This document shows, piece by piece, positions 6,410 to 11,346 of a DNA stretch of 13,913 bases. Each line of letters starts with the position of its first letter. Position 1 is the stretch's first letter. The notes below the pieces were generated by a model. It did no database searches. It was not told where the DNA came from and saw only the letters and a list, made by a program, of their open reading frames with translations. Source of the DNA: Gammaproteobacteria bacterium (lineage in GTDB: Bacteria > Pseudomonadota > Gammaproteobacteria > Steroidobacterales > Steroidobacteraceae); assembly GCA_030040525.1 (NCBI GenBank), contig JASHTN010000415.1, positions 1 through 13,913 of the forward strand. The letters run 5' to 3'. Both the position numbers and the translations under genes were made by a program.

Positions 6410-7582
6410 ATGAGTTTCTCGCCGTACGGTCTCATCCCGTTGCCGTGGTGGGGCTACGCGCTGGTCACCTTCGTCACCATCGAGACGATGTTTCTCGGAG
6501 TGACGCTCTACCTGCACCGCGACCAGTCCCACGGCGGACTCATCCTGCATCCGGTGCTCAGGCATATCTTCCGGTTCTGGCTGTGGTTCAGCTCGGGAGC
6601 GGTGACCAAGGAATGGGTCGCGGTGCATCGCTGCCACCATGCGCGGGCCGACCAGCGCGGCGATCCGCACAGCCCGCTGATCTTTGGCCTGGGCCGCGTG
6701 GTGTTCCAGGGTTACGAGCTTTACAAGCAGGCGGGGAGCGACCCGGAGGTGCTGCGCACCTACGGCCGGGGAACGCCGGATGACTGGCTGGAGCGCCATC
6801 TCTACAGCCGCCATTCCTTCGGCGGCCTCGTGCTCTTTATCCTCGGCCATCTGCTGCTGTTCGGCGTGCCGGGGATCATCATGATCGCCGTCCACCTCGC
6901 GGCGCAGCCGTTCTTCGCCGCCGGCGTGATCAACGGTCTCGGGCACGCGGTCGGCTACCGCAGCTTCGAGATGCCTTCGACGGCGACCAACCTCGTGCCC
7001 TGGGCGCTGCTGCTCGGCGGCGAGGAGCTGCACAACAATCATCATGCGTTCCCGCGCTCGCCGCGCTTCGCCGTGCAGCGCTGGGAGCTCGACATCGGCT
7101 GGCTGTGGATCCGGGTATTCCGGTTCCTGGGCCTCGCGCGGGTGCGCTGGGTGGCCCCGCGCCCGCACCTCGAGCGCCGGCGCCGTGAGCTCGATGGCGA
7201 CAGCGTGCAGGCGCTCTTCACCAACCGCATGCACGTGCTGCGCGCTTATGCGCGACGGGTGGTGCTGCCGGTGTGCCGCGAGCTGGCACGGCGCGAGCCG
7301 CATGGGGCGGTGCCCGCAGGCGCGCCCAAGCTTCTGATCCGTCATCCGACGCTGCTTGCCGAGGAAGCCCGCAGCCGCCTGCGCGAGCTCCTCGAGCGGT
7401 ACGAAGTGCTGCGGCGCGTGGTCGAATACCGCGAGAGCCTGCAGCAGCTGTGGAGCGGAACCGGCGCGAACCAGCCGCGCGCGCTCGCGCAGCTGCGCGA
7501 CTGGTGCCGGGGCGCCGAGGCGAGCGGCATCGCCGCGCTGCGCGAGTTCGCTCTGCTCCTGCCGGCCTACGAACGAAGCTGA
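6410..7582 (+). CDS. DesA-type membrane fatty acid desaturase (delta-9 class)
   Basis: This is a 390-residue membrane di-iron desaturase that would put a double bond into acyl chains, on acyl-CoA or directly on phospholipid, using O2. The three histidine boxes are HRDQSH (His36-His41), HRCHH (His73, His76, His77) and HNNHH (His208, His211, His212), with the extra metal ligand His179 in NGLGHAVGYR. This is the delta-9 acyl desaturase pattern. Hydrophobic pairs flank the boxes. After about residue 245 there is a ~145-residue soluble, helix-rich tail ending in LLPAYERS; from memory, Pseudomonas DesA proteins of ~394 residues have a similar tail. I chose ATG 6410 (MSFSPYGLIPLPWW), just before the first helix; its ribosome site is weak. 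The stop codon lies inside a 27-bp sequence that recurs 80 bp downstream. Confidence 0.88.
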   Translation: MSFSPYGLIPLPWWGYALVTFVTIETMFLGVTLYLHRDQSHGGLILHPVLRHIFRFWLWFSSGAVTKEWVAVHRCHHARADQRGDPHSPLIFGLGRVVFQGYELYKQAGSDPEVLRTYGRGTPDDWLERHLYSRHSFGGLVLFILGHLLLFGVPGIIMIAVHLAAQPFFAAGVINGLGHAVGYRSFEMPSTATNLVPWALLLGGEELHNNHHAFPRSPRFAVQRWELDIGWLWIRVFRFLGLARVRWVAPRPHLERRRRELDGDSVQALFTNRMHVLRAYARRVVLPVCRELARREPHGAVPAGAPKLLIRHPTLLAEEARSRLRELLERYEVLRRVVEYRESLQQLWSGTGANQPRALAQLRDWCRGAEASGIAALREFALLLPAYERS

Positions 7583-7598
7583 TGTCCGCCGAAATCGC
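7572..7598 (+). repeat. 27-bp direct repeat, copy 1 (overlaps the desaturase 3' end)
   Basis: This is the first of two exact 27-bp copies beginning AACGAAGCTGATGTCCGCCG. The first 11 bases code for the last residues and stop of the desaturase. The copy is followed by an imperfect inverted repeat (CCGCC ... GGCGG). Confidence 0.85.
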
Positions 7599-7620
7599 GG
7601 CGGAGGCTCGGCACCGCGCA

Positions 7621-7648
7621 GCCGGCGAAAGTCACGTCTTTCGCCGGC
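7621..7648. repeat. Perfect 11-bp stem hairpin between the two direct repeats
   Basis: The arms GCCGGCGAAAG (7621-7631) and CTTTCGCCGGC (7638-7648) are exact reverse complements around the loop TCACGT. No T run follows on either strand. It could slow or stop transcription from the desaturase, or be part of a palindromic repeat unit. Confidence 0.6.
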
Positions 7649-7651
7649 GGT

Positions 7652-7678
7652 AACGAAGCTGATGTCCGCCGAAATCGC
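7652..7678 (+). repeat. 27-bp direct repeat, copy 2
   Basis: This is the second exact copy, 80 bp after the first, lying wholly in non-coding DNA. Its last 11 bases form most of the left arm of the hairpin at 7668-7694. Confidence 0.85.
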
Positions 7679-7694
7679 CGCAGGCGATTTCGGC
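7668..7694. terminator. Perfect 12-bp stem, 3-nt loop hairpin between convergent genes
   Basis: The arms GCCGAAATCGCC (7668-7679) and GGCGATTTCGGC (7683-7694) pair perfectly around the loop GCA. The hairpin starts 3 bp beyond the stop of the Lrp-type regulator and faces the desaturase end, so it is well placed as a two-way terminator. It lacks a T tract on both strands, so it may instead be a repeat element or an mRNA 3'-end stabiliser. Confidence 0.5.
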
Positions 7695-7697
7695 CAA

Positions 7698-8156
7698 TCA
7701 ACAAGCAGGCAGGCTCCGCGAGCGTGTCACGATGCGCATGGCGAAGCTCGACTGCACGCGCGCGACGCTCGGCAGGCGCGTCAGGTGCTGGTGAAGGCGC
7801 TCGAAGTCCGCCATGTCGGCCACCACCAGCCGCAGCAGATAGTCATGCTCCCCGGTCATGAGATAGCACTCCATGACCTCGGGCACCTTGCGCACGGCGC
7901 TCTCGAAGGCCTCGAGCCCCGGCTGGCTCTGGCGGTCGAGCGTGATGCTGACGAACACGTTGACCGGGAACCCCGCCTTGTGCTGATCGATCAGCGCGGT
8001 GTAACCCTCGATGATTCCGGACTCCTCGAGCGCCCGCACGCGGCGCAGACACGCCGATTCCGACAGGCTCACTTTGCTCGCGAGCAGCGTGTTGGTGATG
8101 CGGGCGTCCTGCTGAAGCAGGCGCAGAATGGCGCGATCGTAGCGGTCCAGGTCCAT
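7698..8156 (-). CDS. Lrp/AsnC-family transcriptional regulator, AldR-like
   Basis: This is a 152-residue regulator of the feast/famine (Lrp/AsnC) family. The N-terminal winged helix-turn-helix runs from LDRYDRAILRLLQQDARI through SLSESACLRRVRALEESG; the C-terminal RAM ligand-binding domain contains VFVSITLDRQSQ, YLMTGEHDYLLRLVVADM and SVARVQSSFAMRIV. I chose the ATG at 8156 (MDLDRYD), the normal family start; the frame stays open further upstream, but that would add ~27 Arg/Cys-rich residues unlike any Lrp. It is divergent from ald, the classic arrangement for AldR/Lrp regulators that bind an amino acid and control alanine dehydrogenase. Palindromes in the shared region are candidate binding sites, one directly before its own start, so self-control is likely. 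The effector is probably alanine or a related amino acid, by inference. Confidence 0.88.
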   Translation of the reverse strand: MDLDRYDRAILRLLQQDARITNTLLASKVSLSESACLRRVRALEESGIIEGYTALIDQHKAGFPVNVFVSITLDRQSQPGLEAFESAVRKVPEVMECYLMTGEHDYLLRLVVADMADFERLHQHLTRLPSVARVQSSFAMRIVTRSRSLPAC

Positions 8157-8160
8157 CGGA

Positions 8161-8173
8161 GCAGGAATCCTGC
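8161..8173. promoter_or_regulatory. 13-bp palindrome, candidate Lrp/AldR operator 1
   Basis: GCAGGAATCCTGC is a perfect palindrome around a single central base. It ends 4 bp from the regulator's ATG and covers its ribosome-binding region, so binding there would fit autoregulation. It resembles the CAG...CTG ends of the Lrp site. Confidence 0.5.
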
Positions 8174-8191
8174 AAGAACTCGGGCGTAAGC

Positions 8192-8204
8192 GGCAGATTC
8201 TGCC
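8192..8204. promoter_or_regulatory. 13-bp palindrome, candidate Lrp/AldR operator 2
   Basis: GGCAGATTCTGCC is a second perfect palindrome around one base. Its centre is 31 bp from that of the first, about three helical turns, so both sites face the same side of the DNA. That fits the cooperative binding known for Lrp-type octamers. Confidence 0.5.
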
Positions 8205-8236
8205 ACAAAGGGCGGGCAGGCGGCCGCCATTACGCA

Positions 8237-8257
8237 AGCTGCCGCCGCACGGCAGCT
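8237..8257. promoter_or_regulatory. 8-bp inverted repeat before the ald -10 box
   Basis: AGCTGCCG (8237-8244) and CGGCAGCT (8250-8257) pair perfectly around CCGCA. The repeat shares GGCAG half-sites with the palindrome at 8192 and fills the spacer and -35 area before the candidate ald -10 box, so it may be where the regulator acts on ald. Confidence 0.4.
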
Positions 8258-8259
8258 CC

Positions 8260-8265
8260 TAATCT
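8260..8265 (+). promoter_or_regulatory. Candidate -10 box of ald
   Basis: TAATCT differs from TATAAT at two positions and lies 38 bp before the ald ATG, giving a leader of about 30 nt. No good -35 is seen at normal spacing, which fits an activator-dependent promoter but also a false match. Confidence 0.35.
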
Positions 8266-8303
8266 GGCGCCCTCAAGGCGAGGCCAGCGCGAAGGGGGCG
8301 GCC

Positions 8304-9413
8304 ATGCGCATCGGTGTTCCGAAGGAAATCAAGGTGCACGAGTACCGCGTGGGGCTCGTGCCGGCGGGCGTGCGCGAGCTGGTCGCCGGCGGCCACGAAG
8401 TGCTCATCGAGAGCGGCGCGGGCAGCGGCATCGGCGTCGACGATGCGCAGTTCCGCGCAGCGGGCGCGGCGATCGCCGCGCGTGCTGCGGAGGTGTTCGA
8501 GCGCGCCGACATGGTGGTGAAGGTCAAGGAGCCGCAGCCGGCGGAATACCAGATGCTGCGCCCGGGGCAGGTGCTGTTCACCTACCTGCATCTCGCCGCC
8601 GACCCCGAGCAGGCGAAAGGGCTGATGAAGTCGGGCGCGACCGCCATCGCCTACGAGACCGTGACGGCGCCCAACGGCACGCTGCCGCTGCTCACGCCGA
8701 TGAGCGAGGTCGCGGGCCGCATGTCCATTCAGGTCGGGGCGGCGAGCCTGCAGAAGGCGAACGGCGGCTTCGGCGTGCTGCTCGGCGGCGTGCCGGGGGT
8801 GCCGCCGGCGAAGGTGGTGATCATCGGCGGCGGCGTGTCCGGCACCCACGCGGCGGAGATGGCGGTCGGCCTGCGCGCAGACGTCACGGTCATCGACCGC
8901 TCGGTCGACCGGCTGCGCGAGCTGTCCGCGCTCTTCGGCGCGGCACTGCACACCGCGTACTCGACCGCCGAGACCATCGAGTGTCTCGTGAAAGACGCGG
9001 ACCTGGTGGTGGGTGCCGTGCTGGTGGCCGGCGCTGCGGCCCCCAAGCTCGTGACCCGCGCCATGGTGAGGACCATGAAGCCGGGCGCGGTGCTGGTCGA
9101 CATCGCGATCGACCAGGGCGGCTGCTTCGAGACCAGCCGGCCTACCACCCATGCCGAGCCCACTTTCGTCGTCGATGGGGTGATTCACTACTGCGTCGCC
9201 AACATGCCGGGCGCAGTGCCGCGCACCTCGACGCTGGCGCTCACCAACGCGACCCTCCCTTACGTGCGCGCACTCGCCGACCTCGGCTGGCAGGCGGCCT
9301 TCCGGCGCGATCCCGGGCTTGCGGCCGGACTCAACGTCCATGCGGGGGAGATTAGCCACGAGGTGGTCGCGCGGGCGCTCGGCCTGAAGGCGCGCCCGGC
9401 GATCGGCCGCTAG
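8304..9413 (+). CDS. ald: Alanine dehydrogenase
   Basis: This NAD-dependent alanine dehydrogenase, 369 residues (family ~370), interconverts L-alanine and pyruvate plus ammonia in the cytoplasm. Known active-site residues fall at their standard numbers: Arg15 (HEYRVGL), Lys75 (VKVKEPQ), His96 (TYLHLAAD) and Asp270 (VDIAIDQGG). The NAD-binding loop GGGVSG is at residues 175-180. The motif PMSEVAGRMS at 132-141 and the C-terminal NMPGAVPRTST are also typical. The ATG 8304 follows a clear GAAGGGGG ribosome site at 8291-8298. It is divergent from an Lrp/AsnC regulator, which probably controls it in response to amino acid supply. The intact residues suggest an active enzyme used for alanine catabolism or nitrogen assimilation. 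Confidence 0.96.
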   Translation: MRIGVPKEIKVHEYRVGLVPAGVRELVAGGHEVLIESGAGSGIGVDDAQFRAAGAAIAARAAEVFERADMVVKVKEPQPAEYQMLRPGQVLFTYLHLAADPEQAKGLMKSGATAIAYETVTAPNGTLPLLTPMSEVAGRMSIQVGAASLQKANGGFGVLLGGVPGVPPAKVVIIGGGVSGTHAAEMAVGLRADVTVIDRSVDRLRELSALFGAALHTAYSTAETIECLVKDADLVVGAVLVAGAAAPKLVTRAMVRTMKPGAVLVDIAIDQGGCFETSRPTTHAEPTFVVDGVIHYCVANMPGAVPRTSTLALTNATLPYVRALADLGWQAAFRRDPGLAAGLNVHAGEISHEVVARALGLKARPAIGR

Positions 9414-9420
9414 AGGCCCG

Positions 9421-9444
9421 GGGGCGGTGCGGCGCGGCCGCCCC
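9421..9444 (+). terminator. GC-rich inverted repeat after ald
   Basis: GGGGCGG (9421-9427) and CCGCCCC (9438-9444) can form a 7-bp stem 8 bp after the ald stop. There is no T run and the base composition makes chance repeats common, so this is a weak terminator candidate. Confidence 0.25.
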
Positions 9445-9520
9445 AAGCATGTCCCTCGAAGGAGAGTGGCCCGGCGTCGGCAGGTAACGTTAGGCTTACG
9501 CCCCGCTCCCTACCCTTATT

Positions 9521-9526
9521 GGAGGA
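9521..9526 (+). promoter_or_regulatory. Strong ribosome-binding site of yceI
   Basis: GGAGGA lies 7 bp before ATG 9534 and fixes the start of the signal peptide (MKAALAAALG). It rules out the in-frame TTG at 9519, which overlaps this site. Confidence 0.8.
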
Positions 9527-9533
9527 ACGTCTA

Positions 9534-10112
9534 ATGAAAGCCGCGCTGGCCGCCGCGCTGGGCCTGATCGCAGGTTCCGCGCTGGCCGACTCCGTCACCT
9601 ACAAGATCGATCCGGCCCACACCTATCCGAGCTTCGCAGCGGATCACTTCGGCGGCCTGTCCGTCTGGCGCGGCAAGTTCGACCACTCCTCGGGAACCAT
9701 CGTGCTCGACAGGGCCGCGGGCACCGGCACGGTCGAGATCACGGTCGACACCTCGTCCATCGACTTCGGCATGCCGAAGCTCAATGAGCACGCGAAGTCC
9801 GCCGAGATGTTTGACGTGCAGAAATACCCGACCGCCACCTACAAAGGCACGCTCACCAACTTCCAGAACGGCGTTCCGACGCAGGTGCGCGGCGAGCTGA
9901 CGCTGCACGGCGTGACGCGCCCCCTCAACCTCGACATCGACCAATTCACCTGTCGCATCATGCCGGCCTCGATGGGCGGCAAGGAGCGCTGCGGCGCGGA
10001 TGCCACCGCCAGCTTCAAGCGCAGCGACTTCGGCATCGACTACGGCGAGAAGTACGGCTTCAACATGCTGGTGAAGCTGCAGATCCAGGTGGAGGCGACA
10101 CCGGCAGCCTGA
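9534..10112 (+). CDS. yceI: YceI-family periplasmic lipocalin-like protein
   Basis: This 192-residue secreted protein of the YceI family folds as a lipid-binding beta barrel; bacterial members bind polyisoprenoid or similar hydrophobic molecules in the periplasm, but exact roles are mostly unknown. A Sec signal peptide covers residues 1-18 (MKAALAAALGLIAGSALA) with cleavage before DSVTYKID. Family motifs are YKIDPAHTYPSF, the GKF...SGTI strand pair, DTSSIDFGMPKLNEHAKS, MFDVQKYPTATY and GELTLHGVTRPL. Cys140 and Cys153 flank the MPASMGGKER loop and could form a disulfide. The start is fixed by the GGAGGA site 7 bp upstream. It is convergent with the flavoprotein gene, 14 bp away, with no obvious terminator between them. 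Its own promoter is not clear. Confidence 0.92.
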   Translation: MKAALAAALGLIAGSALADSVTYKIDPAHTYPSFAADHFGGLSVWRGKFDHSSGTIVLDRAAGTGTVEITVDTSSIDFGMPKLNEHAKSAEMFDVQKYPTATYKGTLTNFQNGVPTQVRGELTLHGVTRPLNLDIDQFTCRIMPASMGGKERCGADATASFKRSDFGIDYGEKYGFNMLVKLQIQVEATPAA

Positions 10113-10126
10113 CCGCGCGCCGGCTC

Positions 10127-11221
10127 TCACGCGAGCAGGGCGGCGACGTGGCTCGCGATCGCGAGCGATGCGGTGAGGCCAGGAGATTCGATGCCGAAGA
10201 GCTGCACGCAGCCGGGGACGCCGTGCTCGCGTTCGCCCTCGATACGGAAATCCGCGGCGGGCTGTCCCGGCCCGGACAGCTTGGCGCGGATTCCCGCGTA
10301 GGCGGGGGCAAGCGCGCCGTCGGGCAAAGCCGGCCAGTAGCAGCGCACCACGCCGTAGAACGCCGCCGCGCGTTGCGGGTCGACGTCGAAATCGCGGTGC
10401 TCCACCCACTCCACATCCGGCCCGAAGCGCGCCCGGCCGGCGAGGTCGAGCGTCAGATGCACGCCCGCGCCGCCGGGCACGGGCAGCGGATACACCAGCC
10501 GCGCGAAGGGCGCCGGGCCGTGGAGCGCGAAGTAGCTGCCCTTGGCCAGGTAGGCCGCCGGGATCAAACGCGGCGGGAAGCCGCGCATCGCCCGCGCCAC
10601 GGTCGGGGCATCGAGCCCGGCGCAGTTGACGAGGGCCGCGGCGTGCAGACTCGGCGCTGCGCCGTTCACCGCGACCTGAAAGCCGCCGTCCTCCAGCGTC
10701 ACGGCGGTCACGCGGCAGCGGCAGGCGAGAATGGCGCGCGCGCGCTGCGCCTCGGCGAGGAGTGCGAGCATCAGGCCGTGCGAATCGACGATGCCGGTGA
10801 GCGGCGAATGCAAGGCCGCCACGCAGGCGAGCTGCGGCTCGAGCGAGCGCGCCTCTGCGGCCGTGAGCGCTTGCAGCGCAACGCCGTTGGCGAGCGCCGT
10901 AGCACGCAGCCGGGCGAGCTCGGGGAGCTGCGCCTCCGAGGTGGCGACGATCAGCTTGCCGCAGCGTCGATGCGGGATGGCGCGCTCACGGCAGAACTCG
11001 TAGAGCAGATCGCGCCCGGCGACGCACAGCCGCGCCTTGAGCGAGCCGGCAGGGTAGGAGATGCCGGCATGAATCACCTCGCTGTTGCGCGAGCTGGCGC
11101 CGGTACCGAAATGATCGGCGGCTTCCAGCAGCAGCGCCTCGCGCCCGGCGAGCGCGAGCGCCCGCGCGACAGCGAGGCCGACCACGCCGGCGCCGACGAC
11201 GATGACGTCGACCTTGTCCAT
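10127..11221 (-). CDS. lhgO: FAD-dependent L-2-hydroxyglutarate dehydrogenase/oxidase-like protein
   Basis: This is a 364-residue flavoprotein of the DAO superfamily. Relatives oxidise L-2-hydroxyglutarate to 2-oxoglutarate and pass electrons to the membrane quinone pool or O2. The FAD-binding GAGVVG lies at residues 10-15. SSRNSEVIHAGISYPAGSLK (residues 43-62) is the signature shared with L2HGDH/LhgO proteins and is followed by ARLCVAGRDLLYEFC. GIVDSHGLMLALL, NCAGLDAPTVA and the C-terminal ESPGLTASLAIA also fit. The ATG at 11221 comes just before the first beta strand. No ribosome site is visible, and a TACAAT -10 box lies only 10 bp upstream, so the mRNA may be nearly leaderless. It is divergent from a beta-oxidation gene. 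The substrate assignment comes from family resemblance; another 2-hydroxyacid is possible. Confidence 0.82.
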   Translation of the reverse strand: MDKVDVIVVGAGVVGLAVARALALAGREALLLEAADHFGTGASSRNSEVIHAGISYPAGSLKARLCVAGRDLLYEFCRERAIPHRRCGKLIVATSEAQLPELARLRATALANGVALQALTAAEARSLEPQLACVAALHSPLTGIVDSHGLMLALLAEAQRARAILACRCRVTAVTLEDGGFQVAVNGAAPSLHAAALVNCAGLDAPTVARAMRGFPPRLIPAAYLAKGSYFALHGPAPFARLVYPLPVPGGAGVHLTLDLAGRARFGPDVEWVEHRDFDVDPQRAAAFYGVVRCYWPALPDGALAPAYAGIRAKLSGPGQPAADFRIEGEREHGVPGCVQLFGIESPGLTASLAIASHVAALLA

Positions 11222-11231
11222 GGGCGCGGGA

Positions 11232-11237
11232 ATTGTA
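11232..11237 (-). promoter_or_regulatory. Candidate -10 box of the flavoprotein gene
   Basis: TACAAT on the minus strand matches TATAAT at five of six positions in a very GC-rich setting. Ten bases separate it from the ATG, so a start site 6-7 bases downstream would leave only a few bases of leader. Confidence 0.5.
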
Positions 11238-11241
11238 GCGG

Positions 11242-11270
11242 CTGCCGCACGGCGCGCACTGCGGCGGCAG
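11242..11270. promoter_or_regulatory. Inverted repeat between two divergent -10 boxes
   Basis: CTGCCGC (11242-11248) and GCGGCAG (11264-11270) are exact reverse complements with a 15-bp spacer. The centre lies near the midpoint of the two divergent TACAAT boxes, over both -35 regions, so it could be a shared operator. GC-rich chance pairing is a real alternative. Confidence 0.3.
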
Positions 11271-11280
11271 GGGGCCGCCG

Positions 11281-11286
11281 TACAAT
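11281..11286 (+). promoter_or_regulatory. Candidate -10 box of the beta-oxidation gene
   Basis: TACAAT followed by GCGCG, five of six matches to consensus, lies 61 bp before the chosen GTG start. No recognisable -35 is present. Confidence 0.5.
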
Positions 11287-11346
11287 GCGCGAGGCAGACA
11301 GGCCGCGCGCGTGTGCATGCGTCCATGCCGAGCGAAGGGATCGTCC

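Noticed and set aside
7150..7582. The helix-rich C-terminal tail of the desaturase resembles the tail of some ISL3-type transposases
   Set aside because: The tail is continuous with the desaturase frame, DesA-type proteins of similar length seem to carry it, and there is no transposase core, terminal repeat or target duplication.
7583..7697. CRISPR-like array after the desaturase
   Set aside because: There are only two copies, 80 bp apart, with a hairpin in the interval instead of a spacer of normal size, and no cas gene.
8157..8237. N-terminal extension of the Lrp-type regulator from upstream start codons
   Set aside because: The extra residues are Arg/Cys-rich and would run over the candidate operators; the ATG at 8156 gives the normal Lrp length and N-terminus.
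9485..9492. TAACGTTA palindrome upstream of yceI as an operator
   Set aside because: An isolated 8-bp palindrome is expected by chance in a window of this size, and no matching promoter elements were found around it.
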